DNA from: Effusibacillus consociatus | Lineage (GTDB): Bacteria > Bacillota > Bacilli > Tumebacillales > Effusibacillaceae | Length of the DNA: 64,000 nucleotides | NCBI RefSeq assembly: GCF_042652925.1 | Contig: NZ_JBHSHC010000022.1 | Coordinates: 1 to 64,000 of the forward strand | Direction of reading: 5' to 3' | Shown: in pieces, positions 27,743-35,528 of the stretch | How the letters are laid out: every line of letters begins with the position of its first letter | How positions within the stretch are numbered: position 1 is the first letter of the stretch | Position numbers and translations under genes: made by a program | The notes under the pieces: model-generated | What the model saw: the letters and a program-made list of their open reading frames with translations, nothing else | Told to the model about the DNA's origin: nothing | Database searches by the model: none

Positions 27743-28201
27743 ATGAAAAAGAAAAAAATAATAGCTCGTACGGGAGATATTTTTTCTATTCGAATAGATG
27801 AAAAACGGTATAGTTATGGACAAATCGTTGCGGATAATTGGTATGCTATTTTTGATATTGTAGCAGAAAAAAACCCTCCTTTAGATCAGATTACAAATAG
27901 ATCAATTGTCTTCTTGGTTGAATCCGTTGATGTGAAAATCGAGGATGGGCTTTGGCAGATTATTGGTAATTATTCGATTCCTAAGCATATTCATTTTCCT
28001 AAGTTTTTGGTTGAAACTTTGGAAGGATATATGGTTATCGATCATAATGGGAAAATACTCGGACCAGCCTCTGAATATGAAATTAAAAATTTAGCTGGGA
28101 AAAAATCGTATTCACCAGCAGTTATAGAAGATGCAGTGAAAGCCAAATTCGGCTCTGAAGAATGGTACTCTTATTTAGATAACCTTGTATATAAGGGATA
28201 A
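27743..28201 (+). CDS. Putative immunity protein, Imm26-like
   Basis: 152 residues, cytosolic, no signal. The N-terminus (KIIARTGDIFSIRIDEKRYSYGQIV) has the GDIF-I...YGQ pattern of the Imm26 family. It follows the RHS gene by 150 bases and is much more AT-rich than the RHS shell, as usual for exchangeable immunity genes. It probably neutralises the GIY-YIG-like toxin tip. Family assignment is by recalled pattern; pairing is by position. Confidence 0.72.
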   Translation: MKKKKIIARTGDIFSIRIDEKRYSYGQIVADNWYAIFDIVAEKNPPLDQITNRSIVFLVESVDVKIEDGLWQIIGNYSIPKHIHFPKFLVETLEGYMVIDHNGKILGPASEYEIKNLAGKKSYSPAVIEDAVKAKFGSEEWYSYLDNLVYKG

Positions 28202-28271
28202 TTTTTATTACAGAATAAAAACTTTACACACATTATCTATGATGATGAAAATCCTACCTGTAGAATCAATT

Positions 28272-28313
28272 AACCGGCAAACCCTACAGACACCGGATTC
28301 TGCCGGCCTTTTG
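28272..28313 (+). terminator. Terminator after the first immunity gene
   Basis: CCGGCA (28274-28279) pairs with TGCCGG (28301-28306) with a long loop, followed by CCTTTTG. Moderate strength. Confidence 0.5.
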
Positions 28314-28353
28314 TATTGGGATAGATCTTGTCAGCAACCTACTTTTATATTTT

Positions 28354-28723
28354 TCATTTCTCAGCTTGACGGCAAACGGCACAACCTATTACACTGTTCG
28401 TAACGCCCGGGGACATTGTCCAATTGACCGATGGAAACGGAAATGTAGTGGCCTCGTACACCTACGATGCGTGGGGGAACATTCTGAGCCAATCAGGTTC
28501 AGCCGCTTCCCTCAATCCCTACCGTTATGCAGGGTACCGCTACGATGATACCACTGGTCTGTATTACCTGATGGCTCGCTACTATGATCCTTCGGTAAGC
28601 CGGTTTCTGAGTGTCGACCCAGAGTTTGTCGAACCGGATTACACGTATGCGGGTAATAATCCGCTCTCGTTTGTCGATCCATCAGGTCGCTCTCTAATTG
28701 ATTTAGGGTTTTTTGGCATATGA
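28354..28723 (+). pseudogene. Orphan RHS core segment (silent copy, two frameshifts)
   Basis: This stretch repeats 26682-27040 of the full RHS gene almost base for base from 28511 on, encoding the YRYAGYRYDDTTGLYYL core to DPSGRS. It has no N-terminal shell. A two-base loss near 28409 (GCCCGGGGAC against GCCCATGGGGAC) and an extra T in a T-run near 28709 (six T against five) break the frame relative to the main gene. It reads as a truncated donor cassette joined to a different toxin tip, and serves as homology for tip exchange. Confidence 0.8.
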
Positions 28724-29264
28724 TACGTGGAACTTCATTCAGAATCCAACGTGGGAAAATGCCGCTTGGATGGCCTTTGATGTAGTTATGATGGTAGTCG
28801 AACCCACCGGTGCAGCAAATATACTTGCACGTACCGCACGGGCAGTCGATATCGGGGCTCATGCTGTTGAAGGGGCTAGGATAGTTGGAAAGACAGACGA
28901 AATCGCCAGCAAAGCATGGTCCGGTGGGAAAAAAGGAAAAGTAACACCATATGAGGTTGGAACCGTTAATGATTTAAGGAATAGGTCTGTTTCTGGTGAC
29001 CTCGCTATTCATCATGTCGGTCAGCAACATCCCGCCAAACAGGTTATACCGAGATACAATCCAAAAACTGCACCTGGAATTGCAATTCCAACCGAAGAGC
29101 ATACCAGAATTCCAACTTTGAAAGGTGAATATAGTGGATCTCCACGAAACCTTTTAGCAAAAGATATACGAGATTTAAGAACATACACTAAAGCTCCTAA
29201 CAGTGCTTTGAAAGAACTGATACAATTGAATAAACAAATATATCCTGAAGCATTTAGGAAATAA
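28713..29264 (+). CDS. Orphan RHS C-terminal toxin tip, HNH-like nuclease candidate
   Basis: 183 residues. The first ~60 (TWNFIQNPTWENAAWMAFDV...) repeat the linker of the main RHS protein. The tip is unrelated to it: SGDLAIHHVGQQHPAKQVIP, then IPTEEHTRIPTLKGEYSG and LLAKDIRDLRTYTK. The IHH and EEH elements suggest an HNH/Endo VII-like nuclease, but this is tentative. No signal or own shell is visible; it would be expressed only after recombination into the main gene or by read-through. A putative immunity gene starts 13 bases later. Confidence 0.7.
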   Translation: MAYDTWNFIQNPTWENAAWMAFDVVMMVVEPTGAANILARTARAVDIGAHAVEGARIVGKTDEIASKAWSGGKKGKVTPYEVGTVNDLRNRSVSGDLAIHHVGQQHPAKQVIPRYNPKTAPGIAIPTEEHTRIPTLKGEYSGSPRNLLAKDIRDLRTYTKAPNSALKELIQLNKQIYPEAFRK

Positions 29265-29277
29265 GGGGGAATGAGTC

Positions 29278-29637
29278 CTGAATAATGAGAAATTTGTTCA
29301 GGGGATCAAATTTGGGGTTCGAGATAATGCTATAAGAGGTACTCTCAACAGCTTAATTGATCCACCGGGAAGGCGTTCTTTAGAAGACGATATTCTCTTA
29401 TCAGAATGGTTTAATAATCTTCCTAATAAAGATCAGGAAATGATTGGGAAGGTTATCCAACGTGCCGTCGATGGTGGTATTTTTCGTTTTCTATCAGTAT
29501 TAGATGGTGTGAGCTTTATTGAAGATGGAGCATCTAAAGGGGATTTTGAGATATATTATGTTAATGGGCTAATTAGGAATCTTCTAAATGACCCGGATAA
29601 TGAATATCTTCATGACATTTATCGTCGGTTGATTTAA
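29278..29637 (+). CDS. Putative immunity protein of the orphan toxin (CTG start likely)
   Basis: 119 residues from CTG at 29278 (AAGGGGGA seven bases before): MNNEKFVQGIKFGVRDNAI, acidic, no signal. The first ATG in frame (29440) would remove 54 residues that read as good protein, and an ATG at 29271 is in another frame and stops after four codons. It lies directly after the orphan toxin tip and before a strong terminator, so an immunity role is the best guess. Family not recognised. Confidence 0.65.
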   Translation: MNNEKFVQGIKFGVRDNAIRGTLNSLIDPPGRRSLEDDILLSEWFNNLPNKDQEMIGKVIQRAVDGGIFRFLSVLDGVSFIEDGASKGDFEIYYVNGLIRNLLNDPDNEYLHDIYRRLI

Positions 29638-29678
29638 GGAGTCTGCTAAAGTTCTTAAACCTAGACTATAGTATTGTA

Positions 29679-29713
29679 GGAGTAAACCACTTAGGTGGTT
29701 TACTCCTTTCTCT
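29679..29713 (+). terminator. Strong terminator closing the orphan toxin-immunity cassette
   Basis: GGAGTAAACCAC (29679-29690) pairs perfectly with GTGGTTTACTCC (29695-29706) across TTAG, followed by TTTCTCTT. Confidence 0.88.
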
Positions 29714-29755
29714 TCACAATGGTGTTTCTTAAGAAGTGGTATACTGGAAAGGGGG

Positions 29756-29818
29756 GCCTTTAAGCAACTTGAGAATTTCCTGAATCAAAATGGAATTAAG
29801 TATACGATATACGACTAA
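29756..29818 (+). pseudogene. C-terminal stub of a displaced toxin
   Basis: An open stretch ending in a stop reads AFKQLENFLNQNGIKYTIYD, without start codon or upstream gene. It stops 14 bases before an intact putative immunity gene with its own Shine-Dalgarno. The layout (toxin end, short gap, immunity gene) is that of an RHS tip cassette that lost all but its last residues. Inference from arrangement. Confidence 0.45.
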
Positions 29819-29832
29819 AAAGGGGGGGCAAA

Positions 29833-30411
29833 ATGGACTGCTATCTGATGGATCCACCCTTTGGAGTTAAACCTTTTGTACAAATGAGTAAAAAAGAAGC
29901 CGATATTCATTTTGCATGGTATATAAGTGAAATACCTAAAAGACTTCAATTGCTAAAAGATGCTTTTGAATTTACAGGCGGCGGGAAAAAAGAAGTTCTT
30001 AATTTGACTCCTGAATCACTAAAACCTTTATGGGAGTGGTTTATTCCTCAAGTTACTATAGTCCAACAGTCACAAGAGGAATTAGAAGCTGAACTTCGAA
30101 ATGCTCCCGAATGGCTCAGAGAAGCCCAAAAAACTGAGAAGATTAGTAAAGAAGCACTGACAATTGCCATGGATATTGCGGTTTACTTTGCAGAAGTTTT
30201 CATTACACATAATGAAAGTGTAAGCTGGGATATCGTTAGAAAACCAAAAAGTGATGCGGATTTTAATCAGCCTGTACTGTTCGGCTTTGGAGAAGATGTT
30301 TTAAATCCTAGAAGAGTGTTACACACATTGACTCTTAGAGCCGCACGTGGAGAGACAACAGCAGATGCTCTCTATGATATGTATAAAGTCTGGGAAAATT
30401 ATTTACCCTAG
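29833..30411 (+). CDS. Putative orphan immunity protein (192 aa)
   Basis: Starts MDCYLMDPPFGVKPFVQM after AAAAAGGGGGGGC. 192 residues, soluble, acidic, predicted mostly helical (KEADIHFAWYISEIPKRLQLL, LYDMYKVWENYLP). No family recognised. It follows a toxin stub and is followed by a strong terminator, so it is read as the surviving immunity gene of a decayed toxin cassette. It could protect against toxins of related strains. Confidence 0.7.
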   Translation: MDCYLMDPPFGVKPFVQMSKKEADIHFAWYISEIPKRLQLLKDAFEFTGGGKKEVLNLTPESLKPLWEWFIPQVTIVQQSQEELEAELRNAPEWLREAQKTEKISKEALTIAMDIAVYFAEVFITHNESVSWDIVRKPKSDADFNQPVLFGFGEDVLNPRRVLHTLTLRAARGETTADALYDMYKVWENYLP

Positions 30412-30439
30412 AAGAGCAAGCCGGATTCCATTTACTTTA

Positions 30440-30490
30440 AAAAAGGTAGACCTTCCTGAATTTACAGGATTTAGGAGGGTCTGCCTTTTT
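30440..30490 (+). terminator. Terminator after the orphan immunity gene
   Basis: AAAAAGGTAGACC (30440-30452) pairs along 13 positions with GGTCTGCCTTTTT (30478-30490), and the T-run is part of the stem. A second, inner pairing TCCTGAAT/AGGA is possible in the loop. Confidence 0.85.
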
Positions 30491-30577
30491 AGCACTCGTT
30501 TTCGTTTGGTGGGTTGTCGGATCGTCACTCAGTGCGGTTGTAATTGAGCTGAACCCCCTGATCTCTAAGGGTCCCGG

Positions 30578-30715
30578 TGATTGGAGAGGCAGCTTTGTAG
30601 AGCCGGGATTCCTGAAGCTGACGCTCGTGAATTAATTCAACAAGCCGATAATTATTTTTCTAGTATCGGTGTGGGCTTCGATACTCCTCTTAGGATATCT
30701 GGCAATCGTCGTTAA
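30578..30715 (+). pseudogene. C-terminal stub of a second displaced toxin
   Basis: Open frame without a start, ending RAGIPEADARELIQQADNYF and then SSIGVGFDTPLRISGNRR before TAA. It stops 18 bases before a TTG-start gene with GGGAGG, repeating the toxin-end/immunity layout. Upstream, the frame closes at a TGA near 30570. Confidence 0.5.
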
Positions 30716-30733
30716 TTCGGGAGGTTATCAATA

Positions 30734-31078
30734 TTGGAAATTAACAAGGGTATAAAAAACAACCTAAAACAATTAGTCATTGAATTAATTAATGGAAACT
30801 TTTCGAAGTTGGTTAGTACAGGTCAAGCTGGGAGATTAACAGAAGAAGAAATCCGTACCGCGCTATACGAATGTAATGGAGAGTTAACTCCGCCACCTGA
30901 AGAGGCTTATGATACAATTGAAATTTATTCGGTGGAGAACGGTACTAATCCAGCTTGGGCTGTTGATTTTGATTTGTGGATTAACAATGAAAGAAGTGAT
31001 TTAACTCTTAGTTGTACTGTTATACAAGACGATAAAGGCGAGTTTCAAATCAGTATTGATGACTTACATGTCCTTTAG
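30734..31078 (+). CDS. Putative immunity protein (DUF7668-like)
   Basis: 114 residues from TTG (GGGAGG upstream). The pattern LVIELINGNFSKLVSTGQAG, then ELTPPPEEAYDTIEIY and a C-terminal beta strand pair ending QISIDDLHVL, recalls the DUF7668 family found beside polymorphic toxins. Soluble, acidic. It follows the second toxin stub and ends in a strong terminator. Immunity function is inferred from context. Confidence 0.65.
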   Translation: MEINKGIKNNLKQLVIELINGNFSKLVSTGQAGRLTEEEIRTALYECNGELTPPPEEAYDTIEIYSVENGTNPAWAVDFDLWINNERSDLTLSCTVIQDDKGEFQISIDDLHVL

Positions 31079-31084
31079 ATCTTT

Positions 31085-31111
31085 CCCCCACTTCAATGAG
31101 TGGGGGTTTTA
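31085..31111 (+). terminator. Terminator at the end of the toxin island
   Basis: CCCCCACT (31085-31092) pairs with AGTGGGGG (31099-31106), then TTTTAAATTT. The next ~280 bases up to 31394 show no gene. Confidence 0.85.
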
Positions 31112-31394
31112 AATTTACGGTTCCAAGGGAAAACTCGGGGGTTGAAACCTGATGAAAATCGGCTTCTACAGCGCTTTCAATCAATGACCAGAACATATGC
31201 CATCTAATCATTAAAAAATTACGCCAAAAAATTTCAAAAATCACAAATTAATGCGTCTACATCCTAGTATTGGCAGGGATTCGAGTCGATACACGTAATG
31301 TGTCGCCATTCTCTTTATGTTACATTGCCTAACTAAAATGTTTGTGTGATTATGTTATTTTTGTACAAACAGTAATTCCGCGGAGGAATAACCG

Positions 31395-31541
31395 ATGGAT
31401 ATTCGAAAAGTATTTAAAACAGGAAATAATTATGTGATATCGATTCCTGTAGATCAGGAAATCACTCTGGAATTTACAAAGCTCGTTGATGACTTTATGA
31501 ACGAATCTGGAGAAGCCCTGAAAGGACTCTCGAAACGATGA
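31395..31541 (+). pseudogene. AbrB-type antitoxin gene with internal deletion
   Basis: 48 residues: MDIRKVFKTGNNYVISIP is a normal AbrB/MazE swapped-hairpin start, but it jumps to EFTKLVDDFMNESGEALKG, the tail expected some 35-40 residues later. The middle of the DNA-binding domain is missing while the frame is kept. GGAGGA precedes the ATG. Its stop overlaps the start of a broken Doc gene (ATGA), the typical antitoxin-toxin coupling. Confidence 0.65.
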
Positions 31542-31728
31542 GGTATATATCTGTTACCCAAGCCTTATATGTTGACTTCCCAAATCATACAAGCTTATGG
31601 GGGAGTACCAGGAGTAAAACATTTGGGTGTTCTTGAATCAGCGGTCTATCGTCCACAGCAAACGGCCTATGGAGAAGACAGTTCTCCGTTCCGCATAAAA
31701 GGTTGCATCCAACCAACCCTAACGTGTT
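31538..31728 (+). pseudogene. Degraded Doc (death-on-curing, Fic-fold) toxin gene
   Basis: Starts MRYISVTQALYVDF, then must shift frame to continue SQIIQAYGGVPGVKHLGVLE and SAVYRPQQTAYGED, the standard N-terminal third of Doc toxins. The catalytic HPFxDGNKR segment is absent. Together with the damaged antitoxin this is a dead toxin-antitoxin module. Confidence 0.72.
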
Positions 31729-31730
31729 GA

Positions 31731-31771
31731 AGCATTAGAGACCACCACATGGTTCTGATGCTTTTATTTTT
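31731..31771 (+). terminator. Probable terminator after the Doc remnant
   Basis: AGCATTAGAG (31731-31740) pairs with TTCTGATGCT (31753-31762, G-U pairs included), followed by TTTATTTTT. The next 200 bases hold no supported gene. Confidence 0.6.
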
Positions 31772-31971
31772 ACCCCAGTGTTCCGCCGAAGGACAAAATT
31801 TAATTGGGTCTAGTGAAGTCATTTGGGTTGTGTGAACCGCCAATAACGGAACTCGGAATACGGAAATGCTGAGCAACAGGTTACAACAAGACGTTGGAAC
31901 ATTTCATTGTTTTGGAACAACAAAAGAAAATGGATGTTCCATCTTCGGAGTACAGCGGCTCAAATAATACT

Positions 31972-32190
31972 CTACGCCATTCCAAACCGGATCTGGTCGG
32001 TTTTCCCGGCTTTCACATTTTCAACGAAACTTTCCCATTTCTCAATGTTTTCAATTTTGCCGTGATTTACAACTTCATTGGATCGCCGATCGGGGGAAAC
32101 CACTTCAAGGGCACTTTTGGGAGGAGAGTCTGATGTTGAGCAACCTGCAAGAACCAACATTGAAAATAGAAGAACGGGTAAAGTTCTCAA
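31972..32190 (-). pseudogene. Truncated lipoprotein (DUF4362-like)
   Basis: 72 residues from TTG with GGAGG upstream. Lipoprotein signal with lipobox VLAGC, then VVNHGKIENIEKWESFVENV, which resembles the start of DUF4362 proteins. It stops after about half the expected length, and no clear continuation is found in other frames. Divergent from the MocR gene. Probably a remnant. Confidence 0.5.
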
Positions 32191-32322
32191 AACATTCGCC
32201 TCCTGGCAGTCGTTATTGAGGAGTGTCTGGTGGCTGAATATTTTCTTGGAATTGGCTCTTTTATATTCAGGGGATACCCTTTATAGTTTTAAAAAGAGAT
32301 TGGATCAGAATGAGGCGGTTTT

Positions 32323-33732
32323 ATGGGGCGTAAATCGATTTATCAAACAGTGTACAATCGGCTGCGTTATCAAATTTTGAGCGGAGAGTGGCCAATTGGC
32401 TCCCCTCTGCCACCTGAACGAAAATTGGCGGATGAGTGGGGAGTCAGCCGCAATACCATTGTCCGGGCTTATGGGGACTTGGAAGCGGAAGGGCTTATTT
32501 TCAGCAAAATCGGCAGCGGACGTTACGTTCAGCCCGTGCCTCCGCTGCCCGAAGGCGTGAGATTTCAGTGGAGAGATCAGCTTTCCCCCTACCCTTCTTA
32601 TATGGCAGAGCTTCTTTCTTCATTCGGGAAAGAGTCGGCTATTAATTTTTCGCTCGGGGATGGCGGGAAACATATGTTGGAGATCTCCGATTTTCAGAAG
32701 TACGTCAAGCAAGTTGCGGAAAAGGCCGAATCCTATTACTTTTTGCCAATCAACGGGCATCCTCAATTACGCGAATGGGCAGTGTCCTGGATGGGGTTTG
32801 ATCAAGTGACGTCGCCGGAACAGGTGGTGATCACAAGCGGTTCCCAGGAAGCGCTTCAGATTACAACGGCTGTGCTGGCGGAACCGGGTGATGCTATCGC
32901 TGTCGAAATGCCGACCTATTTTGGTGCGCTGCAACTCTTTCAATCATTAGGCATACGGATCATCCCGATTCCAATCGATCGCGAAGGCATGAACGTCGAC
33001 GTACTGGAGGGTGTGCTTGCCCGCTATCGTCCCCGGTTTGTCTATACGGTTCCCACCTTTCAGAATCCTACGGGATATACAATGTCACTGGCAAGACGTC
33101 AACGTTTGCTCGAACTGAGTGAAAAGTACGGGTTTCCGATTGTAGAAGACGATGCATATCGACATTTGCAGCACGGTGCAGAACCGCCCGCTCCTTTGAA
33201 ATCAATGGATCGCCAGGGGAATGTGATCTACATCAATACATTTTCGAAAATCCTGTTCCCCGGCCTCCGATTGGGCTGGGTGGCAGGGAGCCGCTCTTTT
33301 ATCCAGTTGGTGACCCGCCGGAAAGAGCTTTCGATCACAACGAACACACTGGGCCAACATGCACTGCTCTCGTTTTTGCAGGATGGATGTTTGCCTGGAC
33401 ACCTTGAGCGATGCCGCCAACTTTATCGCAAACAGGCGGACGTGATGGGACGATTTTTGGACAGTCTCACACCGCTTGGAATCTCGTTTGAACCCACTGC
33501 AGGCGGTTTTTATTACTGGGTGTCATTGCCTGAAGGGATTCAGCCGAAAGAAATTTTAAAAGAATCGATTTCGGGGGGAGTCCTTTTTGCTCCCGGTGAT
33601 ATGTTTTTGGCTCGTGAAACGGATCAGCCATTTATACGTCTTTGTTACAGTTACGAAAATAGCGAACAGATTGAAGCGGGGATGGAAATTTTGACCTCGA
33701 TCCTGCGAACAAGAAAGGAGATGTCTGCATGA
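32323..33732 (+). CDS. MocR-type regulator (GntR helix-turn-helix fused to aminotransferase fold)
   Basis: 469 residues. GntR winged helix at 5-75 (IYQTVYNRLRYQILSGEW, LADEWGVSRNTIVRAYGDLE), then a class I aminotransferase-like domain with PLP lysine about K309 in NTFSKILFPGLRLGW. MocR proteins use PLP to sense amino acids or B6 vitamers. Its stop overlaps azlC by four bases, so it is co-transcribed with the AzlCD exporter and probably controls it in response to an amino acid. Confidence 0.93.
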   Translation: MGRKSIYQTVYNRLRYQILSGEWPIGSPLPPERKLADEWGVSRNTIVRAYGDLEAEGLIFSKIGSGRYVQPVPPLPEGVRFQWRDQLSPYPSYMAELLSSFGKESAINFSLGDGGKHMLEISDFQKYVKQVAEKAESYYFLPINGHPQLREWAVSWMGFDQVTSPEQVVITSGSQEALQITTAVLAEPGDAIAVEMPTYFGALQLFQSLGIRIIPIPIDREGMNVDVLEGVLARYRPRFVYTVPTFQNPTGYTMSLARRQRLLELSEKYGFPIVEDDAYRHLQHGAEPPAPLKSMDRQGNVIYINTFSKILFPGLRLGWVAGSRSFIQLVTRRKELSITTNTLGQHALLSFLQDGCLPGHLERCRQLYRKQADVMGRFLDSLTPLGISFEPTAGGFYYWVSLPEGIQPKEILKESISGGVLFAPGDMFLARETDQPFIRLCYSYENSEQIEAGMEILTSILRTRKEMSA

Positions 33733-34439
33733 AAAGGGATCTCTCGCTGACACAATGGAGGCAAGGTTTGCTGGACGCTGCGCCAATCGCGGTAAGTATC
33801 ATCATATTCGGAGCGATTTTTGGCATGCTGTCTTCCCAGACTGGCTTGTCTGCGTGGGAAAGTGTCGGGATGTCATTGATTGTCTACGCCGGTTCTGCTC
33901 AATTCACGGCCCTGGCGATGTTAGCCGAACATGCTGGAATCTGGTCGATCGTACTGGCCACTTTTCTGCTGAATTCACGCCATTTTTTGATGGGATTGTC
34001 CATGTCCCCTCATTACAGTTCTTTTTCGAAAACATTTATCAACGGGTCTGCCTTTTTCCTGACGGATGAGCAGTATGCCATCACGTTAAACCGTTTTCGC
34101 CACAATCCAAGCAATAAATCTTACATCGTCACAGTCAGTCTCACTCTTTATTTCGGTTGGGCTCTTGGCACTTGGATCGGAACTGCTGCAGGAAGCTGGA
34201 TTCCCGACCCGAATGCCCTTGGCTTGGGTTTTAGCTTCACAGCCATGTTCCTGGCGCTGGCGTATTATCAGTTGGTCTCTGTGCTGCGAATCCTGACTTT
34301 TCTTGTGTGCGGCGTGTTAGCGATCTGTTTCGCATTTGTACTGCCGAACGGCCTGCATCTGTTGGGAGCCGGGGCGATTGCCTTCATGATCGGCTACTTT
34401 TCTCAACCGGTGGTTGCGAAGGAGGTAAAAATGGCGTGA
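33729..34439 (+). CDS. azlC: AzlC-family branched-chain amino-acid exporter, large subunit
   Basis: 236 residues, about seven membrane helices. The motif AAPIAVSIIIFGAIFGMLSSQTG near the N-terminus and VYAGSAQFTALAML are characteristic of AzlC/YgaZ. AzlC works with AzlD to export branched-chain amino acids or analogues. Starts inside the MocR stop and overlaps azlD at its end. Confidence 0.93.
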   Translation: MKRDLSLTQWRQGLLDAAPIAVSIIIFGAIFGMLSSQTGLSAWESVGMSLIVYAGSAQFTALAMLAEHAGIWSIVLATFLLNSRHFLMGLSMSPHYSSFSKTFINGSAFFLTDEQYAITLNRFRHNPSNKSYIVTVSLTLYFGWALGTWIGTAAGSWIPDPNALGLGFSFTAMFLALAYYQLVSVLRILTFLVCGVLAICFAFVLPNGLHLLGAGAIAFMIGYFSQPVVAKEVKMA

Positions 34440-34762
34440 GTACCGGCAGCACTTTTCTTCTCATTCTCGGAATGGCAGCAGTAACCTATTTGACTCGTCG
34501 AGCGTTTTTACGATTGCCGGACAGCTTCTTCTCACCCCGGTTGAAAAATGGATTAACATTTATTCCGGTCGGCATTTTCGCCGGTCTGATTTTTCCTTCG
34601 CTGTTCGTGAAACAGGGGGAGTTTGTCATCCAGCCCCTGTATCTTCTGGCGAGTGCAGTGTGTCTGGGAGTTATGATCGTGAGCCGAAATGTTTTCTTGA
34701 GTCTTGGTATAAGTCTGCTGGTGGTCGTTTTGGGGAAAACAGGTGTGGTTCCTTTGTATTGA
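34436..34762 (+). CDS. azlD: AzlD-family small subunit of the amino-acid exporter
   Basis: 108 residues, four hydrophobic helices, with the conserved TYLTRRAFLRLP near the N-terminus. GTG start at 34436 overlaps the azlC stop (GTGA), with AAGGAGG just upstream. Longer frames upstream are inside azlC. Confidence 0.9.
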   Translation: MSTGSTFLLILGMAAVTYLTRRAFLRLPDSFFSPRLKNGLTFIPVGIFAGLIFPSLFVKQGEFVIQPLYLLASAVCLGVMIVSRNVFLSLGISLLVVVLGKTGVVPLY

Positions 34763-34829
34763 ACAGGTGTATTTTTTCGCGTTTCAAATTATCGTGTGGA
34801 AGGTCCTTCTACCTCTACCCCTTATTTAA

Positions 34830-35105
34830 ATGGAACATATATTGAAATCGGAAAGCGAAATTAAAAATAGATTTCAGACAACTATTCCAAAAGATATACG
34901 AGAGAAAGCTAATTTGGGTATTGGTGACGGTTTGATATGGAAGTACGATGAAATTCGGGATGAAATCATTGTGATAAGAAAACCAAAAAGATTTTCAGAT
35001 GCACTTTGGGGATTGGGGAAAGAGATCTGGGAAAAGGAAAATGGAGACGAATACGTAAGCGGTTCGATCTTCACAGAACGTCCCTTCCGCTCGGCAAACT
35101 GGTGA
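34830..35105 (+). pseudogene. AbrB/SpoVT-like antitoxin, 3' end lost at a deletion junction
   Basis: Residues 7-75 form an AbrB swapped-hairpin protein (SESEIKNRFQTTIPKDIREK, then KPKRFSDALWGLGKEIW). The last ~15 residues after DEYV are not AbrB; they are the opposite strand of a racemase gene. The normal C-terminus and any toxin gene are gone. Only a weak ribosome-binding site is seen. Confidence 0.7.
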
Positions 35106-35488
35106 AGTCGCTTCATGGTACCTTCGACTGTATTCGGATTTGTAAACAGTAAGATTTGAGGCAGAGTCTGCCCGCACAAATGGTCAAAAAAAGGCTCGTC
35201 GATGTTGAGGATGGGCACAGAAATTCCGATATCTTCTCCGTCTAAGGCAGCTATATAGTTCGTGCACGTAATCAGAATCGCATCTACCTTGCACTCCGCG
35301 ATCCATTGAAGCTGGTCTCTGATTTTTCGTTTTGCTTGGTCCGAATCGAATTCCGGGTCAGAAGTCAAACGATAGACAAGACCCGGATCGACGAAATGGA
35401 TGAAATCGATTCCGGTCCAGGAACCCAGTCGTTCGATATATTCGATATTCGAGTAGTGCGCATGCAGACAACCGATCCTCTTTTTCAT
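34874..35488 (-). pseudogene. Aspartate/glutamate racemase-like gene, 3' end lost at the same junction
   Basis: MKKRIGCLHAHYSNIEYIER starts an Asp/Glu racemase-superfamily protein with the first active-site cysteine in LITCTNYIAAL. Good similarity ends near FAERKGRSVKIEP (about 35055). Beyond that the frame runs through the antisense of the AbrB gene and is not racemase-like; the second catalytic cysteine region is missing. So the enzyme is truncated and probably inactive. Confidence 0.7.
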
Positions 35489-35528
35489 CATCATCACGAT
35501 CCCATTTTTTGTTACCCACTATAGCACA

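Noticed and set aside
28185..28403. 72-codon frame after the Imm26-like gene
   Set aside because: Crosses a terminator and the start of the duplicated RHS core in the wrong frame.
30347..30547. 66-codon frame across the terminator after the orphan immunity gene
   Set aside because: Overlaps the 192-residue gene in another frame and spans a strong terminator hairpin.
31894..32133. 79-codon plus-strand frame before the MocR gene
   Set aside because: Antisense of the lipoprotein remnant; no ribosome-binding site.
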